64,000 nt of DNA from Atopsyche davidsoni (Eukaryota > Arthropoda > Insecta > Trichoptera > Hydrobiosidae). The DNA is taken from contig JAILWY010000029.1 in the NCBI GenBank assembly GCA_022113835.1, positions 2,882,001 to 2,946,000 of the forward strand, written 5' to 3'. Positions within the stretch are counted from its first letter, which is position 1. Each line of letters starts with the position of its first letter. This document shows, piece by piece, positions 23,024 through 35,800 of this stretch. A model generated the notes under the pieces. That model worked only from the letters and a program-made list of their open reading frames with translations. It was not told the origin of the DNA and made no database searches. The position numbers and the translations under genes were made by a program.

Positions 23024-23969
23024 GTGAGTACCTTTTGTGATGTTCATTGCGTATTTTTGTCTTGTTTTATTATAGTTTTTCGCTATATTTTGCTGAGGAA
23101 TTTCATGTCCAAGTTGACAGATCACAGTACTGTGTACGTGATATGAGTTTTTGGGTGTGTTGCTGACATTTTTCGCATTCCACCGTCGCATTTGCATTCC
23201 GACGTCTAGATATTTTACTTTCTATCGTATTATTGAGCCCTGCGGCTACGCGAGCGACCATTCTTCCTCTGCGATAAACTAAAATTGTACATTTTATCAT
23301 CGCGCACAATATCGTCGATACATCGACATAGTTTTCTATTGTTTTTTTTTCACTGGAATGTTTATATTGTTTTTTTTTGCTCGTAGCCAATATTCGCATT
23401 AAATATGTGCCTACGCAATGGGAAATAAGGTTAAGTATAATTCATATAAACTACAGTTATTATTTTATCTTCGTTTTAATAATTGTTTTTTATCAGAAAA
23501 TGAATTAGAAATTCCGATGGTGTGCTCACTTTTTAAGGACTTGACTTCCGATATATCATGCATCCCTTTATAAATGATTCATTATAAATACGTGTTGTAT
23601 ATAATCCATGTATTTATATTTTAAAAAAAACTACATTATATATGCTTCTGTCCTCCCGTATTTTCATACAAAAATTCATGAAACTTTTGTGCTAATTTCT
23701 TTGTTAATTGATAAGCGAACATGCAATAATAATAATAATATCACCAATATGTGCTTCGATATATATTTTTCCAATAGTAGGGTCCATAATAAGAAAAAAA
23801 TGTTAAATCTATAATGTAAACAATATGCCGATCTATAAGCATTTTGTATTGATTCACTGAACACAACTTTTACAAAATACAATGCACACGTACGCACAGT
23901 CAAATGTATATAAATTGTGCCAATACTATATATATTTTTTAGTAAATATCGTGGCATCCACTGTACAGG

Positions 23970-23970
<1 letters not shown>

Positions 23971-24014
<44 letters not shown>
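23971..24014. repeat. (TA)n microsatellite
   Basis: About 22 uninterrupted TA units. Similar TA runs occur near 3174, 6810, 11360, 14830, 16551, 62835 and 63880. Confidence 0.95.
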
Positions 24015-24018
<4 letters not shown>

Positions 24019-25352
24019 ACTTCATGCAACAATTACTATTCATCAGGCTAACAAAGCACCCACTAATGTGATCCGGTATCTCCTGGGCGAACAGAGCCTA
24101 TTGAGGCCCACCAAAGTTTTATTAAAATCATCAACTGAAATTAGGATAGAGCTCCAAAGCGGAGCACGCTGTTAAAATGTTATGCGTGTAATTTTTTTTT
24201 TATCTAATATATAAATGTCCATATCGGAGAATTGTGGAATTCGATGTCACATGGTGATTAATTATTTTTCTGCGTAAATTCCAGTGAAGATAAAATTGAT
24301 ATATTTTAAAAAATAAGTCTTATTTCATTTCTGAAGAAAACTATTATTTGCAATATACTTGCAATGATATCGTTTAAATGTTTATAATCAAAATTCATTA
24401 CACTTGCTGATTACACAGATCAACATCGAATTAATTTTTGTTATCGCTCAGATCCTAAACATATTTATCTGGCGAGAGATATTTTAATAATTCCACTATG
24501 ATTATCCAAATTCAATATATTATAACATTCCTTCAGTCCTAATATGCATACTTGATTTCTTGAGTCTTGCCTGAATAGTGGTTGTGCGTCGGACGCGGCT
24601 CAACACCCTAGAAAACAAGCTCACCAGCCTGACAAATAATAATGTTTAATTACTAATATTTAATTTTTTGTATTATATTTATCATTTTATAGAATCTGCG
24701 TCACACTATTTATTTTTCAATGCTGTGGAAAATCAAAACGGCCTCCGAGTTCAAAGGGAAAACCGAAAGGAGAAAACTTTGATATTCCGGTTAGAAGGCC
24801 TCCCTGATTTTTTTTATATAAATACCTGTAAAATTCAATGAAATATATTATCAAATAAAATGCTTGAATTACCGTACAATCTTTAATAAAAAAATAGCCG
24901 TTTTTGTTATATTCATGTAAAATTCGATAAACTAAAAATTAATTATTATTTCATAAATGATGTCATTCGTTCACTGAAATCAGCTCGAGCCCATTAATTA
25001 CGATGATGACTAATTGTCAGCAATTAACTAAAATAAAAGCAAACCCTTGTACCAGGCTTTCAGCCTCGCGGTCTCATTGATAAGATATCTGACTTATTGA
25101 TTAGATATGTTAAGTCAATCGGCTCGATAACAAAAAAATATTCTAGGTATAAAAAAAATTATTGTCATATTGTAACAATACATATTCTTGCGATTTGATT
25201 TATCAGGCGCGCAACTAAGTTTTTAGATTTCACGCATAGATGGCGCTAACGCATATCGCAAAGCAATAATATTTTTTCCGTTTTGCTTGTCGGCTTTGAC
25301 TTGAAAAAAATGCAGCTTAAGCACGTCGTTTGCTTGATGCTCGAAAGCTACC

Positions 25353-25470
25353 TGTGGAAATTGGTTTCAACGCTTTAGAAGGGGCGATTTCGACACTGAG
25401 GACACGGAGCGCTCCGGAAGACCAAAAAAAAATAATTGAGGACGCCGATCTGCAAGATGAAGATGATGAA
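25353..25470 (+). pseudogene. Mariner transposase fragment (DNA-binding region), frameshifted
   Basis: Translation of 25357-25430 gives WFQRFRRGDFDTEDTERSGR, then P-K-K and a stop. This is the classic W(F)xxFxxGDFxxEDxxRxGRP segment joining the helix-turn-helix motifs of mariner-family transposases. After an A-run frameshift the next frame reads IIEDADLQ, matching the continuing domain. It is only ~40 codons and no inverted repeats are obvious. It represents a different mariner lineage piece from that at 7531-8018, because it covers the part missing there. Confidence 0.8.
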
Positions 25471-26204
25471 GATGAACATGACTCGGTTGTCGATTCACGT
25501 GCGAGACGATGAGAACAATCGTAGGTTTTTTTTTCGCGACAGGTGCGGTTGGAACCCCAATTCGACCACACCATTACAAGCACTATTATAACTTATTCAA
25601 TAAATATATGCATGTCTTTTGTGAATACAGTGTGGTGCACCATAACAGAGCGAGAATTTGAAATGTGTGAAACCAACGTATTTAGTAGCTAGGTCTGTTA
25701 TGTGCCCCTCTCGGAAGGTCACTAGCTTGACATGTGACTCCGCGGATGCACAATACTTGAAGGACTCTCGTTCAACGTTGACAAATGATAACAACTTTCA
25801 ATACTTTAATTATTATGTTTATTTCACGAACGGAGAAACGTCTCCGCGGCTAGGCGAGCAATATCCTGAGCTCTCCAATACACAGGTACAAGACCTCCTA
25901 CAAAGAGTCGGTCCCTACACACAACCATATAGATGAGGCACACACCGGACACAGTCATAAGAAAATAGGTGCACAAATGTTATTAAAACTATGCGGCTGT
26001 TTACTTGGTAATAAAAGGTATAACACAGGATACAAGGACAATGGCGGCATTCGTCCTTTGAAATGGCGAAGGAGTGTGTGCTCGAATCAAGCAAAAAACC
26101 TGTAGGAGTTTTTCCCGTCGTTTCACGTACGCTCGCATGCGGGCGACCTTGAAAAGCAAATCAGCCGCAGCGCGTGGGCTGGCGTGATGCAGTGCGGGGC
26201 TGCA

Positions 26205-26241
26205 CTTCCTGCACTTCCTGCACTTCCCTCACTTCCTGCAG
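26205..26241. repeat. 9-bp tandem repeat (CACTTCCTG)
   Basis: TGCACTTCCTGCACTTCCTGCACTTCCCTCACTTCCTG: four units of GCACTTCCT or a near variant. Plus-strand TTCCT / minus-strand AGGAA is an ETS-like core, giving four closely spaced potential sites. Function unproven. Confidence 0.75.
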
Positions 26242-29200
26242 CCGGTCACGTGACGCGCAGTGGCGCACCACTTTTATTTGCCAAACATCAACTCGACAAA
26301 TCGCGTAAATCATGAGAACAGTGTTAAGCATCTCCGCCATTTTGGTCCAAATTTTGATCAAAAATAGAGTCAAATATTCATTGCATAAAGCGTATCGCAC
26401 GCCACTGGCATCGCTCTTACCTTATGGAAAAATAAAAAAAAACGTATCGTTACAAACGTTTGAGCCGCCCACACACGCAACGACTTTATTATTTATTTTT
26501 TTAATATATATTTTTTTCTAAATAAACAAAGCAAAAGATGACGCTATTGTCTAGCTATCTAGCTATCGTTCCCTTGTCAGTTGTGTCTCTCTGCGTGTGT
26601 AGAGAAAGACTTTAAACGTTCAAAAATCTCCATGCAATAAATCGCATTACTATATAGACATACAGTATTATCAAAATTTATTTTTATCCCCCGAAAGAAT
26701 TTACGATAAAAAAATTTGCGATAAAAAAATCACTCAATTTGTCTGATCTGCAATGCAAACTAAATTATCAAATAGTAATTATTTCAATAGTACTTCCATT
26801 TTGTCAATTAAATCCTACTTATTTAATTAGTGTTTGCGCAATCTGCGTGACTCATTTGTGACACTCGGGTAACCATTGTTTAAATGTGTCTTCTGAGAAT
26901 CACGAGACTTGCTGTCCCATTTTATTGAAGCACGTAGTCGTATGAAATTTCATATAATAAAGCAGTCTAAATTTTCATACTGCTTCTTAAATATATTTTT
27001 ATATATAAGCACTTGCAGACTTTATCCTTTTTCCATTTTTCGTACATTTTTTTAAAACATTGATGCAGAGCACTTGTCCCCTCCCATTTCGTGAATACGT
27101 CTCGGTCAAATTCACCGCTTAGCGGTTTATGAATAGTAAAAAAAAAAAAATGTGTTTTAATCATCGCACCATCGGACCGAGCACCAGAGCAAAAAATGCG
27201 TTTTACGGTCTTCCGAGCTCACCAGAATCACCGCAAATGTGTCGATATTGTTGAGGCTATCTCGCCGGATGTTGTTTTGATTTTTAAGCATGAATGCACC
27301 GCACCCCACGCGCCCGAGGTCAAAACGACTTGCGGAATGTTGAAATGGCGGGGGAGGGGGGCGGGGGGCACCATGGGGCACCATGGTGAACCCTGCCCCT
27401 CGCGATTCCATCAGGCTCCATCCAAATAAGCTGTCGCTGGAAACGAATGTATTGTGTCCCGTTCTGCCATAATCAAACTTTCATTCCCTCAAGGTTATCA
27501 GTATCAATTTTTTTTGCTTGAGCTTGTTCGTGTTCCAAACGAAGTTGCAACATGGCGAGGCGCAAGTCTTTTTTTTTTTTTTTATAATTAAAATATTGGG
27601 TTGCTTGGTAAATGAATGAGGAGGAGGAGACGATTTATCGGAGTGCAGTCCGTGGGCTGCGCCGAAAACGCGTGTCGCAACGCGACTTTGTAGCAAGCCT
27701 ACGTCCGTCGCAATCGCTAAATGCAAAACAATTGTCTTGATATCCAAAGTGAATGCTTCTTCAGCCGTTTCGATCAGAGTCAATAGATTTGTGGCCATAG
27801 TCCAATAGTCATAGTAACCCTCGGGCAGACCCTCCTCCACGATCACGACCTTGAATCTTCAGGGTCAAGTCTGCGACGCAACCTAACGTTAGGCTCAACC
27901 ATAAAAAAAAACACCTAAAATAATGAGACTATTGGCTAATTGCAAGTTGTGTCGCTGCGTGTGTAGGCGGCTTTGCATAGGTGCATCGTTGCGATTTGTG
28001 CAACGTTGCAATGTACAATATAATTGTGGGGAATCACCAAATATGGCGTACTCCTATGTCTCATGTTTTATTCTTAATCAAGTGCCTCTCCTCAGAGGAG
28101 GTTGGCGACCACTTCCATATACTCGTGCCGAGTCAGTGTTCATGGTTTTTTAAATGGAAAATAGTGTAGTGGGTCTATATATAAAACAGTTCATTTTAAA
28201 CATTATTTGCGTTCGTCTCTGGGTGTAGCCCATTTTATTTCATTGAATTCTGACGCTGGAAACATTTTCATAAAAATAATCACACACACCGAGGGGAAGA
28301 GACGAGTAAAAAAATATGAATAATTAATTGTAACTAGTAATATTGCAATTCTGTTTTTTTTTTTTTCAATTTATGTTAATACATTATTCAATTGAAAAAA
28401 AAAATTTGTGGATAAAATTTTAACATTTCAAACGCTTCATTAAATTATAAATTGTTGTGTTATTTTTATTCTACATTTGTATATTAGTATATTGTTACTC
28501 ACTTTTTAAATACCATGAAAGCGTTTGCGTTCAGAATTCATGATATCATCTTCGGATGCTGAGTTTTGAAACGCTTGCGTAATATATCTTTATTAATAAT
28601 TTCATTTAAATATTCAAAGCGGTACTTGATTTAACGCTAAATTATATAAGGAGCAGTTAGTATTGTTACACTGTGTGGCAACAGCAATGCTTTTTACAAA
28701 GCCCGTTGGCGCGGCCCGCGTGGGAGGCCAAGGTGGATCCACTCATTCAGTCATCATCCACGAGCCTCTCCACATCTCGTCGCGACGCTCCATTGCAAAA
28801 TTGTGCATAAATTTGAATAATACGCACTCGTGAGGGATCGGAAGGTACGCCAAACTAATTATCCGCACAGTATCCGTGGTTAAACTAATCACTGTTTATC
28901 TTACAGCATCGATTAAAATAATTTAAATGTAAATAGTAAGATACGTTATTTTTCAGTACTTCAAATTCTTTTCATAACCTGGGTTATGCATATCTATAAA
29001 ATTTTATTTTGAAAAATAATTTTTAACTAAATCAAAACAGCTGTTGCTTCATTAGTGACTCGTTTGATGATACAGAGATTTAATTAATTTGTACCATTAA
29101 ACTATCAACTCAGTTACCTGCGTCAGATACCATCAATATTATATGATATACATTATCAATTTTTCCTATTAGCGTCTACAATGGTTATCTCTTTAATCAA

Positions 29201-29811
29201 ATCCTATTGTAACATAGATTGGATATCTGTACCGGCTACCTAAATATGTCGATGATACATATATTTTTATAGAAATATTATCTGAACTATTCAAAAACAT
29301 TGTTTGATAAAATTTTACTGTTGCAACCCATAATCTATAACTAGAACAGTTTAAGATCTATCATAATATCTACCAAAAGCTGTCAATCCGTCCTGTCAGT
29401 AACCTTGCTTCTTCAATGAACGGCGCCTGGTGCAATCCATCTGCATTGGCTTTTAACTCTCAAATCGTCTTCTTCTGCGACCTATGTGTGCCGTGAACTG
29501 TGTCTATTTCTGATCATGACAAACTTTTGCAGCTCTATCGCACAAGGCCAGAAGCCTCAAACCTAAAACCATATTGTCTACAAAAGTGATTAATACATTA
29601 AAATCTCACTCAAACTTATTTACTGTTATTGCTGTAAGACTTCATGGTCTTAGATTGAAAACCGTGTGATCACTCATTCACGAATGCCAAGCAGTAGGCA
29701 GCTACTCGGTTTTCAGGTCTTGCAAGCTATATTAAAGTTGGCATTGTTTGTTTCCAGGCCATCGGATAAGTGTAGGTTGACAGCAGCACCCGGCACGACT
29801 AGGCGCAAGAG

Positions 29812-32800
29812 ATGGCGCTGAAGAACAGTCCCCCGCTGGCGTACGGTGCGGGCGGCACGGCACCACAGTTCCTGGACTCGCTGGAGCAGTCCGAGGGCTC
29901 GCGGCCCGCCTACCTAGTGGAGCACCTGGCCACGTTCACCGTCACGCGCGACACTGGCATTGTGTACCCCGCTGATGGCATGCGCCGCCTGCTGCAGCTC
30001 GAGAAGACAAATGGTAACCTGGACATTTGTTAAACTACTTCGCTACTTCAAACCTTTTTAATGCCGATCAAAGGTTGACAATTACCTTTATGTATTTTTT
30101 GCAATCACGTGCTACTCATAATAGAGAAGCAGCATCAGAAATGTCATTGAATGACGTCTTTGATGAACCTTGATTTATCCCTGAATATCCATGACAAAGA
30201 ATATATTATTTTTAACATTCAGTGTCATATTTTTATATAAATATTTTTTAGGAATATGGTCCCAGAAAATGCAGCTCTGCCTGGACGGTCCCTGGGTCCT
30301 CATCATGGATTACGAAAGTGGAGTAAGTGTATATTATGCATGAAGTGAATGCTTATTAGTTATTAATGTTCTGAATTAGACTCCCTCCAGCTTTATTTTC
30401 TACATTACGGAAACACGATATTGCTTTGTCAAAAAAGTTCTAATTCATACTTATCTGTTAGCAATATTAAGCACTCGAGATCATTAAAGATAAAACTTTG
30501 CATTTGAGGCCAAATGTTTCATAAACAATACCATTTTCTTATAGTCACTGCATTATTGTCACAAAATAAATAAACACTGCACTTTATACACTAACCCAAT
30601 AACTCGCATGTATTTCACAATAAAATTTTATTTCAAATAGTGTTTTTCTCCATACAAGTGCTGTGTGTGCGTAATGTTATAATCGTGTCTCATAGCCTCT
30701 GACGCAGCACGCCCTCCAAATAACCTCTAAGCTCTCCTGTATCACTATTAGTGTCGGATATATTCCAATCTAGTCGATTACTTCATTCAATCCATTTCAA
30801 TGGCATTCTCGCCCATTTGCTCTCGTTCCAAATATTTTGGTGCACATTTTGCTATGGAAATATTAAAAAAATATTTTTGAGCCCAATGAAAACAAAACTC
30901 CCATTAGATGCACACATTTGTCTGCTTTGAAAATATCGGAATATTTTGCCATCTGGTCTGTGTTCGGTGCCAACGGTGGTAGCTAGAAAGATTTGACCTG
31001 GTCAATCAGGGAAGAAGAAACAGTTCTGGAGTATTACTGTAGTGACCATAAGTCATGAATTATTAAGGTTTTTATCAAAACATCACTCAAATTCACAGTC
31101 AAATATATTCTTCTTTTTAAAGTACAGATTATTGTTACCACACTTAAAAGTATACATTAAATTTTATGATTTTAACACTTCAAGACTATAAGAAAATAAA
31201 TAACGCCAAAACAAACCCGTTAATTGTTGTACTCTTTTTACGGTTTAAACAACATCATATCTCTTAGGTCAAGTCACATGGGCCATAAAAATACTTTAAG
31301 GTGCTGATGAATATATTTCTATGTTTCAGTCGATAATGGAGCGTTTTTCGTGTGCATCTATCCAAGAGCCGACCGCCTTCACGTCCAGCGATCCTATGGA
31401 GATGTACAACAATATCCTGGCTTTCGTAGTGGGTGGGCGAGGAGGGGCTCGCTCCGAAATGCACATCTTCCAGTGCCACGACGTAGGCGCCCAAGATCTG
31501 GTCGAGGACCTCAACCTCATTAGGTAATATCATCTAACCTTGCTATTAGAACAAAGCTACCTTATTCAGTAGCAGCAAAGTGCAGTTTGAGTATCAAGCA
31601 TTACATTATTTTATATTTTGATTTCACCGATCTTAGATGAGTGTATATTTTTGCAGAGGTGGAAAGCCTACAAGTAATGACAGGCGCGTCAGCCAGTCGG
31701 GGAGCAGGCAAGACAGTCGGTATGAAGAGAGTGAAGAGCGCAACAACAGGGACTTCATCATGGAGCGGGAGAGGGACAGGGAGAGAGAGGTCGGTGACAG
31801 GGACCGAGCTGCTAGAAGGAATCAGGTAAATTGGGTTTCTAACAACATCACTCAATCTTAAATCAACTTAGACAACTTTTATCATGTATACTCTCGAATC
31901 TTCAATATCTCATTTTTCTCTGGTCAAGGAAAATAAACAAACCCAAGTCTTGATCGAAACGCTTCATAGACTTCGATTGGAAACTTTAACTACGTCAGTG
32001 GATTATGAATATCACACATTGAATATCCTGCTTAAATTAAAACTTATTATCAAACATATTTCAGATTCCTCACTTTTCACAATATCGCGAGCCTGTCTCG
32101 GACTCGGAGCTGACTCCTCAAGGTAATGAAGACGAGGCCTCCAGCACATCCTCGGACAAACTCTATGAACAGGATATTGCTATCTTGAACAGGTCCGCCA
32201 TCATTCACATATTCCTTAAATTAAACTAGACGTGGTTTACAAACGACCCTATCAATAATTTTGCAATCTTTGACTTGCAGATGCTTCGATGATATTGAGA
32301 AGTTCATAGCCCGCCTTCAGCATGCTGCCGCTGCCAGCAGAGAGTTGGAGCGCAGGAGAAGGTAAGCATCTTTACTTAAATAAATTACATTGCCTGAGTC
32401 TGAGTGCGTGAGTCCAGTCATACTATAGTAACTTCTATTCACCTGCAGCATGAAGGCTTAGCCAGCAAACCTTCGTTCTTGTTCTCTAAACCAACAAACC
32501 CACCCACGAACAACTACTAATCTCCGATCGTTGACTTGTGTGCCATTTCCAGGTCTCGCAAATCCAAGAAGCAGTCCGACCCCGGGGAGGGCATGCTGTC
32601 GCTAAGGACCAGACCGCCGCCCGAGCACGAGTTCTACGACATCTTCCAGAAGTTTAAGCTGTCTTTCAATCTCCTCGCAAAGCTCAAGGCGCACATCCAC
32701 GACCCCAACGCACCTGAGTTGGTGCACTTCCTCTTCACGCCACTCGGTGAGCTACAACCAGCATAAATAATTATTTAATTGGCTTACTACTTCATATTCA

Positions 32801-35800
32801 AAAAGTCGCAGGTCTCAATGGGCTCTTTACCTCAGTGTGTCTTATATCATATTACCTTCATTGGAAGTTTCGTAAAATATATATGTTTGGATTCCAGCAC
32901 TGATTGTGGATGCTTCACATGACGGATGCGCAGAGCCTCGCCTCGCATCCCGCGTGGTGCAGCCACTGCTGACCAGGGAGACTGTCAACCTACTGGTCAA
33001 CTGTGTCACCTCTAAGGAAACTGAACTGTGGCACTCCCTCGGAGACGCATGGCTCATACCCAGGTACCCTCACCCCCATTACATAAGCGTTAGATGTGAA
33101 ACTTCACAACCTTTATAAATTGATGTTTCTTAAAATCAACCGAGACAAACACTTTTCGTTGATCATTTATTTATATTTGATATATCCCAACGTCTCAAAT
33201 ATAAACATGATCAAATGTTTTTATTGTGCTTTTTTATTGAAGAATGTATAAAATATAAATATTAACCATAATATTTTTTGCTATACACACCTAGTCATAA
33301 GTCACTAGATAGGAATTGATGTCTGGAGACAAGCTTATCTTTAATTATTATTTCAGAGACCAGTGGAAGACTCCCGTGCCTCCTTACCAGCCCGTCTTCA
33401 TGGACGGCTGGACTCCGGACTTCTTCGTAGTGGATGAGATTCCTTCTCGGTAAGAATATATTTCATCCCGATCAAGTTGCTATGACTTGTTGTATTAGAT
33501 ATGTCTACATTTTCACAGCTGTTGTCCTTAAGTGTTACGGGCTTGTGTTGTCGTTTGTCTCCATTCTCTGATCACCCGTGTGTTAACAAAACTCTTCATA
33601 AATATTCAATCGTGCCTCCTGAGACAATAGGGAACGATAACTTCAATACGATGGTCATACACTACTTTGGCCTCTTAAAATAGAAAACAAAATGCTTGCC
33701 AAGCTATACATATGACCATAAGCATGGACTATAGAATACAACGCCTAAGCCGGCTATTGTTTTGTCCAAATGCTTCATTATCGGTGATTTTTGAACACTT
33801 CTAACTCTTAAAACTTGAAGAAAAAAATAAACCAAGAGAGACGACTAAATAATGGTATAAATTTTCACTTTTTCATAATTCCAACTCTGCTGTCTTTTCT
33901 CCTTCCAAAACTCGTGCATCTCTGTTAATATTCAACATGCTCCATGTTAACACGTTCATGCTTACACGCGTGTCATGTCCATGTGTAGACCCAGCCAGCG
34001 TCGCTCCGACGCCTCCTCTTTTCACCAGTCCCTGCTGGCGCTGGACGAGTCCAGGGAAGACCCCTATGGAGAACAGTACAATCCGTACAACAGGTAATCA
34101 GGCGCGCTGTTCTATCTCTACATTTTAAACCACCTTGTTGACTCTTTTAAATGCTTCCCGTGCTAATTTTGTCAATTTGCACCTGACTTTTCAATAGTCT
34201 CCATTTCATCAAATGTACAACATCATGCTTCTTTTATTCCAACTTGCTTGAAACATGAAAGATCAAAGATTTGTTGTATGTCAGATGAGCATGTAAAGCA
34301 TTGCATCATGAGGCATGGTCGGTTGGTCGGCAAGTCGACCTGCAACGCCCTTGTCTCATTTGTGATTGATCGACAGTGATGATTTCCCCAGTCGAGGCGC
34401 GCGCATGACGGAGGTGGCCTTGCGTCGCGACGACTCGGGCTCGGCGGGATCCTCGCCCCCGCGTGACGCACCCCCCCCACCAGAAAACCGCCAGCGCGGC
34501 ACCACCCCTGACGCAGGTAACCATATCCCCCTAAAGTTATAATTATTCTCCAAATTTATGGAGAAAGAAAACCTATTGACTAAAAAAAAAGGTCAGCCAT
34601 ATCTGCAACATGTCTAGTCTATCAATTCAACATTTCACTTTAATCAATCACATCTAAACACGTTTGCCAGCTGTACGCACTTCCTGTGGTGGTGTAGATA
34701 AGATTACAAGGGTGTTGACTAGACTGTGACCTTGCAGATGACTTGGGGCAGGCGTGGGCCGAAGAGGTGGTGGCACGCGGAGGGCGCATAGTGCGCGTGA
34801 CGTACCCGCGCACCGCCAACAATGACAAGGAACTCACCGTCGTGAGGGGAGAATATCTGGAGGTTGGTATAATTTACTTGCTTCTATCATTCTTCTAACC
34901 TTACCATTCACAATTGCAGACGTGAGTGATGGTTTTTTAAATTGGCAGATCCTGGACGACTCCCGCAAGTGGTGGAAGGCCCGCAACCGACGCGGACAGT
35001 CAGCGCACGTGCCACACACCATCGTGGCCCCGCACTCCCCCCAGGACGTGTTCAGTAACCCCCTCTACTCCACACACTACCCGCCACAGGTTACAAGCAC
35101 ATCCACTTTACTATCCGCATCATTCAAATTTTTCATTAATTAATTATTATCCCACCATATATTTTTACGTAAACTTGTTTTGCATGATTAGTAGTCGTGC
35201 CAACATAACTTTTGCTTGCGCATGTAGTTTTGCCGTAGATGTTGAATTGACTGTTATTAAAAACAGTGTTCCCAGACACTTGCTTTAACAAACGACTTAT
35301 CAAGGTGATCAGAGATCGGCTGATAAAAATCTCTAAGACCGGAAACTTCAATAAGTAATGTTCAACGGCTTGGAAGTTGCATAAATGATTCTTTTACACG
35401 AATCTTATATTCTCTCAAACTTTACGCAGAATAACCTATAGAATGTATACCTGTTGCATTTTTTAATATAATTTTATAAAATATCTCTGTTCTCATGGTA
35501 AACGCATGCGTGTGTTGGCAGGAGGGAGGCAGCAGCCCGCGTGACAGCCCCGCGACCTCAGGTAACGGGCCGGCGCGCTCCGTGGACTGGGTCCGCCGAG
35601 AGCGACTTGGCAAGAAGGGAGAGTTCAGATACTTCTGAGTCTTCACCCTGTCCCCTCATCCTCGTTCCGCACCCGCGCCCTCTCACCGTGAATGACCACA
35701 GAAAGACTACTCCTAGTGTGGCACTGCCGCATCTCTCACAACTTATACTGATAAGCTATATAGCTTATATATAACCCTAATTGCAACATAACTTAACACG

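Larger units (their letters stand above)
23024..29757 (+). other. Probable Eps8 intron 1 (~6.7 kb)
   Basis: If 23023 is the donor, this is the first intron. It carries a mariner transposase fragment (25353-25470), a (TA)n run (23971-24014), dispersed-repeat copies (25200-25255, 26463, 26575, 27945, 28085-28190), a 9-bp tandem repeat and long low-complexity tracts. Nothing in it reads as an exon of a known family. Confidence 0.4.

Noticed and set aside
22727..23146. 139-codon frame as a coding gene
   Set aside because: No recognisable domain, and it runs through a strong splice donor at 23024; better read as a 5' UTR exon plus intron.
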